From positions 2,898,001-2,962,000 of the forward strand of contig JASPKZ010004202.1 of assembly GCA_030220185.1 (NCBI GenBank): a stretch of 64,000 nucleotides of DNA, given 5' to 3'. The translations under genes and the position numbers were made by a program. The notes under the pieces are model-generated. The model was not told the DNA's origin. It did not search any database and saw only the letters and a program-made list of their open reading frames with translations. The stretch's first letter is position 1. The number at the start of each line of letters is the position of its first letter. Below are positions 9,935 through 20,828 of the stretch, one piece after another. This stretch comes from Diploptera punctata. Taxonomy: Eukaryota; Arthropoda; Insecta; Blattodea; Blaberidae.

Positions 9935-10146
9935 CTCCGGAGAATTTTACCCAGTGGAACCCATGTCCGCGTTTCTTGACGGTTATATTTTTACGGTGAA
10001 TGATCGTCTCTCTTTCAGCTAAGGCATTTTTTTCGTCTGACTTACCACCTTCGACTTGTCTGGCATGGGAAACCCTTTCGGCAGCAATGCCACCGCCGGC
10101 ATAGCTCTCGGGATCATTTAAGCACACAAGCCACTCCACCACGATA
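9935..10146 (-). repeat. Repeat F, copy 1, fused to LINE-A
   Basis: The minus strand starts ATCGTGGTGGAGTGGCTTG, has CCGAGAGCTATGCCGGCG, and ends at CTCCGGAG, where LINE-A begins. A diverged copy lies at 23811-24124, also just upstream of LINE-A. TGGTGGAGTGG fits the Pol III A-box consensus but no good B box follows. It may be a SINE head or part of another element; a 73-codon frame here has no motif that I recognise. Confidence 0.5.
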
Positions 10147-10733
10147 AGGTAAATATACCATGGAAGGTAAAAGGTTCAATCAACTGCCTTCCGCCCTGTA
10201 AGTTAGTCTTAATACATTTATAAGGTAAAAATAATGGATAGGACCAAATCTATATTTTGCAAATTGCACAAATTAAATAAATTGTACTTATTACAGTTTT
10301 GCACTGGAGAAGAGGAAGAGAGGACCAAAGTTAATTTTAATTCCCCCTGCCTGTTGTCGTGACTGCCTCCAGTTAATCGTGGCTCGATAGTGTACAGACA
10401 GACACACAGCATGTTGTGTTGTTATTTCAAAGTTAAACCAATTATTTCCTTCCAACTTTACTTTATAGACGCATTGTCCACTCTGGCCCACACAATAACT
10501 TCTATTTCATGTTAAATACCTACTGCCAATACTCGGTTCCTTTTTTCTGCTCTTGGGTCTAGCGAATGTAATGACTGCCATATCGGCCTTTAATTCCTAG
10601 CTCGCGGATTCACTCCCTATACTAATTCCGAGCTAAGTTCCAGGGGGCCGTGGAAGCTACCATTATATCAAATTACCCACTTAAACTCCCCTTAAATGCA
10701 ATTAATAATAATAAAATTATATATTAAAAACAT
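10147..10733. other. Unassigned sequence
   Basis: No gene or repeat recognised. Two overlapping short minus-strand frames (10218-10491) have no motif and look accidental. Confidence 0.35.
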
Positions 10734-10735
10734 TA

Positions 10736-10844
10736 AGGGTCGGTTTCACCAACAGAGGTAATTGTATTACGCCAGTTTAAGCTATGTATTATATATGGGG
10801 AAAACTGGCGTAATACAGTTACCTCTGTTGGTGAAACTGACCCT
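10736..10844. mobile_element. 109-bp MITE with TA duplication
   Basis: Inverted repeats of about 43 bp begin AGGGTC(G/A)GTTTCACCAACA at each end and enclose a short AT-rich centre. TA flanks both sides (10734-10735, 10845-10846). A TA target and A/C-rich ends fit a Tc1/mariner-type non-autonomous element. No coding sequence. Confidence 0.8.
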
Positions 10845-10969
10845 TAGCCACGGAATTTAATTATCTTTAACATTTTACTCGTAAATATAGAAAAAAAGTG
10901 GGACTATTTCCTGTCATGACCACTCTGGTTACAACAGTTATTCTACGAACCAGCGATAACCACGTTAAT

Positions 10970-11285
10970 AACCTGCGATAACCTCACTAAAAAGACTGGT
11001 CAACATGATTTTTGTTTCATGAGTACCAATAGTTGCACTTAATGCAGTTTTTTATCATGTTTTCAAATATGTAATCGGAATTTCTCCATCACCCACAGTT
11101 TTTTTATTTCAATTTCAATTAATGGATTTGAATAATTTTTTTAATAAATGTTTTTTCGTCCATTTATTATCTTGCCGCAGTGAGCGATGAGCACGGGGAA
11201 CACTTTCATCAGGAGATTTCAGCTATGGAAAAGGTTTCTGAGAGACAGAAATTTATAATATCAAACACTTTAATATTTTCTACAT
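10970..11285. repeat. Dispersed repeat K, copy 1
   Basis: Segments such as TCATGAGTACCAATAGTTGC, AATTTCTCCATCACCCACAG and TTTATAATATCAAACACTTT recur at 45300-45790 in partly inverted order. No coding sequence or termini are visible. It is an unclassified repeat shared by two places in the window. Confidence 0.5.
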
Positions 11286-11406
11286 TAATTTATTGATTGG
11301 GAGATCAACATTTCCCCTTCCTTGTGGTTTATAATTTAGCAATAATTTTGGAAATCTTTCTTCTGGCATTCTATCAACATGTTCTTCCCAGGCGTTCCTA
11401 TATTTA

Positions 11407-12751
11407 CAGGGTGATTACAAATGATTGGAGCGATTTCATGATTTTATGGTAGCTGTAGTATTCGACATATTTTCACGAACTTTTACAGATACATAGAGCA
11501 ACTTCCCAGGTTTTTTTTGAGATGTTACAGGTGCTCCATATGCTCCCCCTTGGTGATTCTGCAGATATCAAGTCTGTAATCAAGTTCGTCCCATACTCGA
11601 CGTAACATGTCCCTATTAATTTGTTCAAAGGCATTGATTATGCGAGCTCGCAGTTCTGGTAAGTCTACTGGTAAAGGAGGCACAAACACTGAATCTTTCA
11701 CATACCCCCAAACAAAAAAAATCGCACGGCGTCAAATCGGGGGAGCGTGGAGGCCATGACAACAATTTCTGATCATTCTCTCCACTGCGACCGATCCATC
11801 GGTTTGGCAATCTCATGTTTAAAAATTCACGAACATCGTGATGGAAGTGTGGTGGAGCACCATCCTGCTGGTAGATGAAGGTCTCACTGTCGGTCGTCAG
11901 CTGCGGCATGAGCCAATTTTCCAGCATGTCCAGGTACACGTGTCCTGTAACGTTCTGCTCGCAGAAGAAAAAAAGGGCCATAAACTTTGAACTGAAGAGA
12001 AACCGCACAGAACACACTAACTTTTGGGGAGTCGCGAATGTGCTGCACAATAACGCGGGGATTTTCTGTGCCCCAGATTCGCACATTGTGTTTGTTCACT
12101 TTGCCATTCACAAAGAATGTTGCTTCGTCACTGAAGACAAGTTTCTCACAAAAACCATCCTCATCCATAAACTGCTGCATGTGTACAAAATTCAAACCGA
12201 CTCACTTTGTCAATGGGCGTAAGGGCTTGTAGAAATTGCAAGTGGTAAGGTTTATGCTTCAATCTTTTCCGCAAGATCTTCCAAACGGTCGGTTGTGGAA
12301 TGTTCAGCTCTCTGCTCGCTTTTCGTGTTGATTTCTGTGGGCTACGTGTGAAACTCATCCGCACACTCTCAACCTTTTCTTCACTCACTGAAGGACGACC
12401 CGTTGATTTCCTTTTACAGAGGCATCCTGTAGCCTTAAATTGCGCATACCATCGCCGAATGGAGTTGCCACTCGGTGCATCTTTCTCGAACTTCGTTCTG
12501 AAGTGTCGTTGCACAGTTATCACAGATTGAGTTGAATGAAATTCAAGCACAGCATATGCTTTCTCCTCGCCTGTCGCCATCTTTGATAACTGCTGCGCTC
12601 TCTCGGTTTAAAGCTGAAACACGGCTGCGAGAGAAAACAAAAAAAAACCTTATGAGTTTTTATACATAACTTTAAAGTTCTGTGAAGATATGTCAAATAA
12701 GATCGCTACAATAAAATCATGAAATCGCTCCAATCATTTGTAATCACCGTG
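11407..12751 (-). mobile_element. Mariner-type transposon with complete termini
   Basis: Inverted repeats start CAGGGTGATTACAAATGATT (left) and, in reverse, CACGGTGATTACAAATGATT (right), are nearly identical for about 41 bp and recognisable for about 80 bp. TA flanks at 11405-11406 and 12752-12753. The length (1345 bp) and single transposase gene are typical of Tc1/mariner elements. The transposase frame is broken, so the copy is non-autonomous. Confidence 0.92.
11625..12580 (-). pseudogene. Mariner-type transposase with frameshifts
   Basis: The start is at 12580, MATGEEKAYAVLEF; the N-terminus has VQRHFRTKFEKDAPSG and SIRRWYAQF (DUF4817-like helix-turn-helix), then a second one around RKASRELNIPQPTVWKIL. 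The catalytic triad is visible as FSDEATF (first D), YQQDGAPPHF (second D) and SPDLTPCDFF (third D), with about 46 residues between the second and third. The protein is spread over three frames between about 12160 and 11640, so it is inactive. A few extra residues (SGENDQKLL) widen the D-D spacing relative to mariners with 34-41. Confidence 0.88.
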
Positions 12752-12928
12752 TAATTATTAATTATTTAAGTTTGGGAATATTTAGTTCCTTTCTTATGTC
12801 TCCATTTATTTTCTTAATTTTCAATTATTTAATAAAATTATAGGCTTGGACGCCTACACAAAAGATGGTCTGAACAATTTTAAGAATTCTAGCTTTTTTT
12901 TTTTATTCTGTAAGTATTTGCATTACAT
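12752..12928. other. Short spacer
   Basis: AT-rich with a T-tract near 12895; nothing recognised. Confidence 0.3.
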
Positions 12929-13362
12929 GTTACTTACTTACTTACTTACTTACTTACTCACTGGCACTATCGAACCCGTAGGTTCATGGCCGCGCGGGCA
13001 TAAGCTCTCCATACGCCCCTATCCTGAGCTAATGTTTTCCAATCTACTTCCCTCAAATCATAGTTAGTGTTATTCTCCCACCTCATTCTTGGTCTACCAA
13101 CTGGGCGTTTTCTCTCTGATCTTCGTACAAGAAGCTTCCATGCAAGTCTTTCATTCCCCATTCGTGCCACATGTCCTGCCCATCGCAGTCTACGAGACTT
13201 AACTGTTCTTATTACATCAGGCTTCCTATAAAAACCATGTAGTTCACTGTTATGTAGTTTTCTCCATTCACATGTCTGTTCATCTCTCTTTGGTCCAAAA
13301 TTTTTCAAAAGAACTTTATTCTCAAATACTCATAACCCCGTTTCCTCCCTTAAAATAAGAGT
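12929..13362 (-). mobile_element. LINE-A fragment 4
   Basis: The 3' tail of repeated TTAC (12929-12957) is followed in reverse by the standard terminus and a frame of about 113 codons (KNFGPKRDEQTCEW, RRLRWAGHVARMGNERLAWK, YARAAMNLRVR). The 5' end is truncated near the GCETWTL region, directly against repeat B. Confidence 0.85.
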
Positions 13363-13671
13363 TCATTATTTAAATATAGTTATTTAAAAATATTTATATA
13401 TTTTATGTAAACGGCGATGTTTGAAAACAAATGAGAAATGTTTGGTTATGCTTCTTTTGTTCATCCACTGCAACTAGATCATATTATTTATTGCCAAATA
13501 GGATCGCAATATTGTAAGAATGCACCCTAGTGGAGAAAAAATGAAACACATCAAACTGTATATTATAACCAACTTTATAGGTTATTATTTTTAGGAAACA
13601 AGTCAGTAAAATCATTATTTTAAAACACAATTATTGAACACACAGCTATCAAATGTGTAGTTCGAAGGAAA

Positions 13672-15427
13672 CAGCATTTTAATGCTAAATAAAAATCATG
13701 GACATTATACTACCCACAGTGACTCATATTTTTAATGCTTCCCTTATAACTTCTATCTTCCCTACTGTATGGAAACAGTCTAGAGTTCGGCCTATACCAA
13801 AAATAAGTACACCTGCTAACTGTAATGACTACCGACCGATTAGCATCCTTCCGACATTATCTAAAGCCCTGGAACATATTGTACATAAGCAAATGACTGA
13901 ATATCTCCAAGAAAATCACCTCCTTGATCCTTATCAATCCGGCTTTAGATATGGTCATAGCACAACCACAGTTTTGCTAAAAATTACTGAAGATATTCGT
14001 GAAGCCGTGGACAGACGTCAATTGACTCCTTTAACCTTACTTGACTTCAGCAAAGCTTTTGACACAGTAGACCACGACTTACTTATGATAAAGCTCAAGC
14101 ACCTACACTTGTCTGACAGCGCTGTATCCTGGTTCGACTCATACCTGCACGGTCGTCAACAATACGTTTCATTAAACTCTAGATCTTCGTCTTGGCGCAA
14201 CGTGCCGGCTGGAGTCCCCCAGGGCAGTGTTCTCGGACCCCTTCTTTTCTCAATCTACATAAATGACTTGCCAACTGTACTAAAGCACTGCCGTTATCAC
14301 CTCTACGCTGATGATCTCCAAATTTACCTACATTCACCTCCTCATTCTCTCTATAACAGCTTGACAAAAATGAATGACGATCTCATATCCATCTTTAACT
14401 GGTCTTCAAGTATCGGTCTAAATCTAAATCCTAACAAGTCACAAGTAATTCTAATGGGACAACAAAGACTGCTTACAACCTTTGACATATCTACACTACC
14501 AAACATTACTATAAATAATATAATCATCCCTTATTCTTCTTCAGTAATAGATCTTGGACTACATCTAGACGCAAATTAAACCTGGCAAACACAAGTGAAA
14601 CACATATGTAAAAAGACTTTCTCCATCTTACATTATCTTAGACGTTTAAAGAATTTTCTCCCAGTTTCGTTAAAACAAATCCTTGTGCAGAATCTTGTGT
14701 TACCACACTTCGATTATTGTGACATTATATATAATGATCTAAACTATGACTTGTCGCAGAGACTGCAGCGTGTTCATAATGCTTGCGTTCGATTCATTTT
14801 CAATATCCGCCGTTATGACCATATTTCCGAACACTTTAATAACCTCTCTTGGCTCCGTCTTACTGACAGACGTAAATTGCACTCTCTTTCACTACTTTTC
14901 AAGCTTCTGAATTCCTACATCCCTACTTACCTGGCGTCTAGATTTGAGAAGTTATCCTCTTACCACAATATTGACACTAGATCACAAGATAGCAGTCTGC
15001 TAACAATTCCTCTTCATAGCACTTCCTCCTATTCTACTTCCTTCACAGTAGCCTCTGTCCGCTCCTGGAATCTCCTTCCTCAAGATATCAGGGGTTGCCG
15101 CACACTTGGTACCTTTAAGTCACGCTTATATACAGTTACCTGTTGTCTAATAATTAATTTTTCTCTATTTATTTAATTTTATACTATGTCATTAATCTTT
15201 TCCTGTTTTTTATATATATTGTACATATTATATATTTAATTCGTTAAATTTAGAGTAAATCAAAATACATTATAAATATTAATTGTATTGTATTCATAAC
15301 TTGTAATCGTTTATATATATATATATTGTAATTTAAATTTAAGACTATTTTTTGTTTGTATTTTTTTAAACCTGGTTGAGTGGTAGACAAGGCCTTAAGG
15401 CCTTAACTCTGCCAGGTAAAATAAAGC

Positions 15428-15463
<36 letters not shown>

Positions 15464-15468
15464 TTGCT
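13672..15468 (+). mobile_element. CR1/L2-like LINE, 5'-truncated
   Basis: It holds most of a reverse transcriptase, a C-terminal domain, a 3' UTR, a terminal stem-loop (CTGGTTGAGTGG ... CTGCCAGG, about 15373-15417) and an ATT tail to about 15462. It lies inside repeat B. There is no RNase H and no endonuclease, because the 5' part is missing. The stem-loop before a short tandem tail fits CR1/L2-type 3' ends recognised by the reverse transcriptase. Confidence 0.85.
13698..15176 (+). pseudogene. LINE reverse transcriptase, one in-frame stop
   Basis: One frame runs 13698-15176 with a single stop, TAA at 14577-14579. Order of motifs: RPISILPTLSKALEHIV, LLDFSKAFDTVDH (catalytic D), GVPQGSVLGPLLF, LYADDLQIY (catalytic DD), then NPNKSQVILMG. 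After the stop: VSLKQILVQNLVLPHFDYCD, LQRVHNACVRFIF, and a C-terminal WNLLPQDIRGC ... TFKSRL typical of CR1/L2-type ORFs. Without that stop and the 5' truncation this would be the best-preserved coding sequence in the window. Confidence 0.9.
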
Positions 15469-15744
15469 ATATTCAACGTATTTGTTCGAGAGTCATTCAC
15501 TGCAAAATAATGCTCTGACTTGTCCAGAATATTAAAAAAGAGGAGTTTTCTTTAACATGATAAACTTAAGTAGATAAATATCGATGTGAAACAGACTGTG
15601 ATGGTTGTAAAATAAAATTCATTGAAACGTGATTGGTCATTAAAAGTCCCATTTGGGGCATGAGTTATGGTCATTATATGTATATTTTCTCTTGTCTCTA
15701 TTTAAGAGTAAATAACTGATACACACTAAGAAATTTCCTTTCAG

Positions 15745-16905
15745 GATATTAATAAGTTGTTAGTTTATGCTGATGATGTACTACTGGCCGATAGCGAGGA
15801 GATACTAAAGGCCAACACGCACACACTATTGAGTAACACTAAGAAATTGGGACTGGAAGTAAATATCAGTAAAACTAAATATATGGTCACACATAGAAAT
15901 TCAGTATATAATGGAAATGGACAGCTAATGACAAATGAGGGAAATTTTGAGGAAGTGGCTGAATTCAAATACCTAGGAACAATGATCACAAATAGGAATG
16001 AGATGCACAAAGAAATTAAACATAGGCTCAATTCTGGAAATGCATGTTATTATGCATTGCAGAGACTTTTGATGTCCCAACTCCTTTCAAAAAAACGTTA
16101 AGCTGAAAATATATAAAACTATTATTCTACCGGGGGCACACCGTAGCGTAGTGGTTAAGGCACTGAGCTACAAGCCGGAGGGTCGAGGGTTCAAGTCCCG
16201 TTGGGGTCAGGATTTTTAAACTGACCCAAACCCTCTGGCGGCACCATGGCCCGGGGGTCGACTCAGCCTCTAACTGAAATGAGTACCAGACGCTTGTTCT
16301 GGAGTAAAGGCGGCCGTCACGCAGTGCTGACAACCCGGCTGACATAAAGTGCCGATTGTCTAGAAAAAGTAGGGAGCCTTAACCTCCTACTACCCCAAGG
16401 GCCTCCGGGCCTATTGTGGGATCACTTTACTTTACTTATTATTCTACCAGTTATATTATATGGATGCGAAACATGGACTCTTACTTTAAGGGAGGAAAGG
16501 AGATGACGAGTATTTGAGAATAAAGTTCTTAGGAAAATTTTTGGACCAAAGAGAGATGAACAGACAGGTGAATGGAGAAGACTACATAACAATGAACTAC
16601 ATGGTCTTTATAGGAAGCCAGATATAATAACAGTTAAGTCTCGTAGACTGCGATGGGCAGGACATGTTGCACGTAAGGGGAATTAAAGACGTGCATGGAA
16701 GCTTCTTGCAGGAAAGCCAGAGGGAAAACGCCCAGTTGGTAGACCAAGAATGAGGTGGGAGAACAACATTAACTATGATTTGAGGGAAGTAGATTATACA
16801 GGGAATGATTGGAAAGCATTAGCTTAGGATAGGGATGTATGGAGAGCTTATGTCCGCGCGGCCATGAACTTACGGGTTCGATAGTGCCAGTGAGTAAGTA
16901 AGTTC
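15745..16905 (+). mobile_element. LINE-A fragment 5, interrupted by a SINE
   Basis: The first part (to 16131) encodes LLVYADDVLLADSEEI (catalytic box), NISKTKYMVTHRNS and FKYLGTMITNRNE. A frameshift occurs at an A-run near 16090. The second part (from 16437) has PVILYGCETW, RRLRWAGHVARKGN and the standard GTGCCAGTGAGTAAGTAAG end. Extra stops are present. Removing the SINE and one duplication restores collinearity with 39166-38672. Confidence 0.9.
16132..16436 (+). mobile_element. tRNA-derived SINE (S2) with 12-bp target duplication
   Basis: The A box TAGCGTAGTGG and B box GGTTCAAGTCC both match the Pol III consensus and are correctly spaced. A GC-rich body follows, then a short tail TTTACTTTACT. 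TATTATTCTACC occurs at 16120-16131 and 16437-16448 and only once in empty LINE-A copies, so it is the target-site duplication. At 305 bp it looks full length. Confidence 0.93.
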
Positions 16906-17342
16906 CAAAATAACTGTTATGAAAATATCAGTTTTTTTTAAACGTATACTGGATTGAACCACTCAACCTAATACTTTGTTTAAAAGCCCCAGATTAAAAC
17001 CTTCACTCTGTACTCTTGTTAATGAAACTGGCTTCCTCAAGAGGCCACTTTTTTGAGGTTTTTGCAAGCAATTTGAGCGATTAGAAGAAGAGGACGCCAG
17101 GGAGTAGAATTTACACCTTATATTCAAATTGTCTCTCGTTCTCTGGAAGCTTGAGGCTGCGGCGTGCAGATGTCTCTAGTGCACATTACACCGCAAGGGC
17201 TGAGGGAAAATCCCTTGTGGCATTCTCAATTTAAGATATCTCTAGTCACAGTTGCCATTAAGCCTACTTAGCAAGTGAAAATGCTCAAATATTGTTACTT
17301 GAAATTAGTCTCTCCTTGGACTCATTCTGATACTTCATTTCC
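16906..17342. other. Unassigned sequence
   Basis: No gene, RNA or repeat recognised. Confidence 0.35.
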
Positions 17343-17349
17343 TTCCAAA

Positions 17350-17402
17350 ACAGGGCTACTTACTTTCCAGGGCTACTTACCTTCCAGGGCTACTTACCTT
17401 CC
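17350..17402. repeat. 17-bp minisatellite, three copies
   Basis: Three copies of CAGGGCTACTTACCTTC with one substitution in the first. Confidence 0.85.
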
Positions 17403-17442
17403 TAGTAAAAATACGGATCTTATGCATGGACGCATATATATA

Positions 17443-17862
17443 CTTACTCACTGGCACTATCGAACCCGTAGGTTCATGGCCGCGCGGACATAAGCTCTCC
17501 ATACATCCCTATACTGAGCTAATGCTTTCCAATCATTCCCTGTATAATCTACTTCCCTCAAATCATAGTTAATGTTGTTCTCCCACCTCATTCTTGGTCT
17601 ACCAACTGGGCGTTTTCCTTCTGGCTTTCCTACAAGAAGTTTCCAGGCACGTCTTTCATTCCCCATACGTGCAACATGTCCTGCCCATCGCAGTCTACGA
17701 GACTTAACTGTTCTTATTATATCTGGCTTCCTATAAAGACCATGTAGTTCATTGTTATGTAAGTCTTCTCCGTTCACCTGTCCGTTCATCTCTCTTTGGT
17801 CCAAAAATTTTCCTAAGTACTTTATTCTCAAATACTTGTAATCTCCTTTCCTCCCTTAAAGT
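17443..17862 (-). mobile_element. LINE-A fragment 6
   Basis: The minus-strand frame has NNELHGLYRKPDIIRT, SRRLRWAGHVARMGNERRAW and YVRAAMNLRVR and ends with the normal 3' terminus and one TTAC unit. The 5' truncation lies near the REERRLQ region and abuts the TAG-repeat tail of the next element. Confidence 0.88.
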
Positions 17863-18200
17863 AGTAGTAGTAGTAGTAGGACTTTATTAGACAAAAAGTA
17901 AGACATTTACAATATTATTTACAAATATGGGTCGCACGGGCAGTAAGCCGTACGTGCTCTTGACAGTCCGTTACAATACAGAAATAATTGCTACTAGTGT
18001 GAAGAAAAATAAACAAAAAAAACAATAACATTACAATTACATAAAGAAAACGCAATAATATTACAATTAAATAATAACACAATAGCATTATACACTAAAA
18101 AAGCAATAACATTACAATTACATAAAGAAAACACAGTAATATTACAATTAAATAATAACACAATAGCACTATACACTAAAAAAAACCATAACATTGCAAT
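17863..18200 (-). mobile_element. LINE-G 3' UTR with hairpin and internal minisatellite, copy 1
   Basis: Read on the minus strand: roughly 74-bp tandem units of ATTACAATT / ATAACACAATAGCATTATAC, then GCACGTACGGCTTACTGCCC (hairpin closed by GTGCG), AATAAAGTCC and a CTA tail. The copy at 34350-34735 is collinear. Hairpin, AATAAAG and short tandem tail mark a LINE 3' end. Which ORF belongs to it is inferred from 1-415. Confidence 0.6.
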
Positions 18201-18299
18201 TAGGTCCGATGTTTCAGGTGCTTGTTGTCATTCCGCTAGAGCGTTGACTTCTCCCCTCTAACTGCCCATGGACTATCCCTTAAAGTAAGAGTCCAAGGA

Positions 18300-18330
<31 letters not shown>

Positions 18331-18354
18331 CCATGCTATAATTAAATGTTTGAC
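18201..18354. other. Spacer with (TA)n
   Basis: It contains an uninterrupted TA run at about 18303-18331; otherwise nothing recognised. Confidence 0.4.
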
Positions 18355-18500
18355 ATTTAGTAATGAAGGCCATATATTGCATAAAAAGAAAAATACATTC
18401 CTGAGCCGGTATTTGAACCTGATACCTCTAACTCTGTACGTTAGTGCATTCCCAAATGTGCCAATCGAACATTCCAGCACAAACAATTATTTTTCTTCCT
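18355..18500 (-). pseudogene. Diverged tRNA-like repeat
   Basis: The minus strand resembles the tRNA-like segment at 4447-4520 and its flanks, with GTTCAAATACC at the B-box position and a damaged A-box side. Two dispersed, decayed copies with shared flanks suggest a tRNA-derived repeat rather than a tRNA gene. Confidence 0.45.
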
Positions 18501-18614
18501 TATATACGTTATGATTCTCTATCACGAGAGGCAACGGGACATTTATCGAACTGGCATCTAGTGTCTACTATAACAAGTAAGCTTGTAAAGAGAATATTTA
18601 CTCATATACTGTTA

Positions 18615-18797
18615 GATGTGTTTCTTTTTTTCTCCACTAGGGTGCATTCTTACAATATTGTGATCCTATATGGCAATAAATAATATGATCAAATTGCAGT
18701 AGACGAACAAATCAAACAAACCAACATTTCTCATTTGTTTTCAAACATCGCCGTTTTACATTAAATATATAAATAATTTAAATATACTATATTTAAA
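18615..18797 (-). mobile_element. Repeat B fragment
   Basis: It matches the middle of repeat B (TTTCTCCACTAGGGTGCATT, TTGTTTTCAAACATCGCCG). It stops at the start of a SINE; another B copy starts just after that SINE. Strand is given in the inferred PLE sense. Confidence 0.6.
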
Positions 18798-19235
18798 TAG
18801 TCCACCGCTGTGGTCTCGAGGTAGCGTGTTGCCTTGTCACGCAGCGGGCCCGTGTTCGATTCCCGGTCGGGCCAGGCTCCTGAGAGGTTTTTTCCGGGGT
18901 TTTTCCCCTCAACTGTAAGACATATGTCAGGAAGCGTAGGGCCCAACGGTCTCCGAAAATCATCCGGCTATCACTGTCATTATCATCATCATCCTTCACC
19001 GGTGTGGAAAGCAACAGGAAGCTACCACACCTACAATTCCCTAGTAAAGCTGCAAGCATAGTATGAAAATGGAATGCAGGCTTTCACGGCCGGTAATCAT
19101 GGTAGTAAAAGATTCCGGGCTATGTGGCCGTGGTTATAGACCACGGCCACATAGCTCGGAATCTTTTACTACCATAGTATGAAAATGCTATGATTGCAGT
19201 GAAAGACCTGCCCTAGGGCAGAACATTATAGATAG
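18798..19235 (+). mobile_element. tRNA-derived SINE (SC), copy 1, with PLE insertion
   Basis: The head has a B box, GTTCGATTCC, and an A-box-like TGGTCTCGAGG. GTCAC in the anticodon-loop position and the general shape recall tRNA-Asp. The body has CACCGGTGTGGAAAGCAAC and CTACCACACCTACAATTCCC. A 101-bp palindromic insertion sits at 19072-19172. Family members lie at 33186, 41409, 43703, 44641 and 49565. Confidence 0.8.
19072..19172. mobile_element. Penelope-like inverted dimer, 101 bp, copy 2
   Basis: 33-bp arms (19102-19134, 19140-19172) with one mismatch and a 5-nt spacer follow 30 unpaired nt that contain AGGCTTTCACGGCCGG. The 15-bp duplication CATAGTATGAAAATG flanks it at 19057-19071 and 19173-19187. 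TCCGGGCTATGTGGCCGTGG together with GGCTTTCACGGCCGG is, to my knowledge, typical of animal Penelope-like 3' ends. Confidence 0.75.
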
Positions 19236-19242
19236 ATTATTA

Positions 19243-19895
19243 GAAATGGCTATTTAACTCAAGCCCCAAATGGGATTCAACGGCCAATCACGTTTCAATG
19301 AATTTTGTTTTACAACCAATGGCAGTCGTTTTTTCACCTCCCTATTTATGGAAATTGTTTACCAAAATAAAGAAAACTCCTCCTTTTTAATATTCTGAAC
19401 AGGCCAGAGCATTATTTTGCAATGACTGACTCTGTAACAAATACATTGTACGTAACAAATAATGAACATATTCCTTCGAACCACACATTTAATAATTGCG
19501 TGTTCAATAATTGTGTTTTTAAATAATGATTTTACTGAGTTGTTTTCTAAAAAAATAATTAATAACCTGTAATGTTGGTTATAATATACAGTTTTATGTG
19601 TTTAATTTTTTCTCCACTAGAGTGCATTCTTATTATATTGCTATCCTATTTGACAATAAATAATATGATCAAGTTGCAGTAGATGAGCAAATGAAACATA
19701 ACCAAAAAATTCTCATTTGTTTTCAAACATCGCCGTTTACATTAAATAATATAAATAATTTAAATATACTATATTTAAATAATGATTTTTGAGTAAACAG
19801 CTTAATTTTATTCGTTAAAAAGTCCTAACAAATGATTTCCAAAACCTCTAGATAAATTGGAAATCACTCGTGGCATTACTTATGATAATTAGGGG
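19243..19895 (-). mobile_element. Repeat B, near-complete copy
   Basis: It starts GCTATTTAACTCAAGCCCCA and ends ATCACTCGTGGCATTACTTA, with all internal landmarks of the family. No ORF remains. In the inferred Penelope-like sense it lies on the minus strand. Confidence 0.65.
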
Positions 19896-20321
19896 AGAAT
19901 AGCTCGTATCTATAAATTAAAATATTTGTTGAGTTGCGAGATTTGAACTCGGGATTGCGAAACTGGTTCGGATCTCTACTTAGACCGTTTTCGAATCACA
20001 TTGTAGATATAGACAGAGAGGTCAATTTGTGAGAAATAACCAGAGCAGAGATTGTCTATAAGAAACACGCAAAGAGTGTTCACTGCGGAGTTTTTGTAAT
20101 CGGTAATCGCTAGATAATCGTGGCTTCACTTAATCTGATCAAACACGAAAGATTACGGATGTAATTTCCTTCCTCGTTCACTCTATGTATGAGGAAATAA
20201 GAAATCTTCTTCCAAGTAATTTACTTAAACTCACGATAAAAAATTTACTTTCTTTTGATCCAATTTAAACGATAATCACTCTAACACGCTTTATTTATAA
20301 AAATGTAGTCCAACACCCGAA
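19896..20321. other. Unassigned, with a B-box-like site
   Basis: On the minus strand, GAGTTCAAATCTC near 19945 resembles a Pol III B box, but no A box or cloverleaf accompanies it. Nothing else recognised. Confidence 0.3.
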
Positions 20322-20828
20322 TTTACTTACTTACTTACTCACTGGCACTATCGAACCCGTAGGTTCATGGCCGCGCGGACATAAGCTCTCCATACATCCC
20401 TATCTTGAGCTAATGCTTTCCAATCATTCCCTGTATAATATACTTCCCTCAAATCATAGTTAATGTTGTTCTCCCACCTCATTCTTTGTCTACCTACTGG
20501 GCGTTTTCCCTCTGGCTTTCCTACAAGAAGTTTTCATGCAAGTCTTTCATTCCCCATACGTGCAACATGTCCTGCCCATCGCAGTCTACGAGACTTAACT
20601 GTTCTTATTATATCTGACATCCTATAAAGACCATGTAGTTCATTATTATGTAGTCTTCTCCATTTACCTGTCTGTTCATCTCTCTTTGGTCCAAAAAATT
20701 TCCTAAGAACTTTATTCTCAAATACTTGTAATCTCATGTATAACTGTAGGCTTTCACGGCCGGCGTCTTGATCCCTATTAGGTTCGTCTTCCGGGCATAT
20801 AGGCCGTGGTCCAGTCGTTCTTCTACTC

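Larger units (their letters stand above)
13365..15690 (+). mobile_element. Repeat B (probable PLE 3' region), split by a LINE
   Basis: 13365-13671 and 15469-15690 are the two halves of one copy of repeat B in the orientation opposite to those at 19243, 26158, 34783 and 46366. Landmarks are AAACGGCGATGTTTGAAAAC and AAACGTGATTGGTCATT. A LINE fills the gap. The break falls between TTCGAAGGAA and TATTTGCTATATTC, which adjoin in uninterrupted copies. The PLE assignment rests on the copy at 46366-47310. Confidence 0.65.

Noticed and set aside
11875..12530. Plus-strand frames overlapping the mariner-type transposase
   Set aside because: They are antisense shadows of the minus-strand transposase, whose catalytic motifs are clear.
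19925..19990. tRNA-like sequence
   Set aside because: Only a B-box-like motif is present; without an A box or arms it cannot be called.
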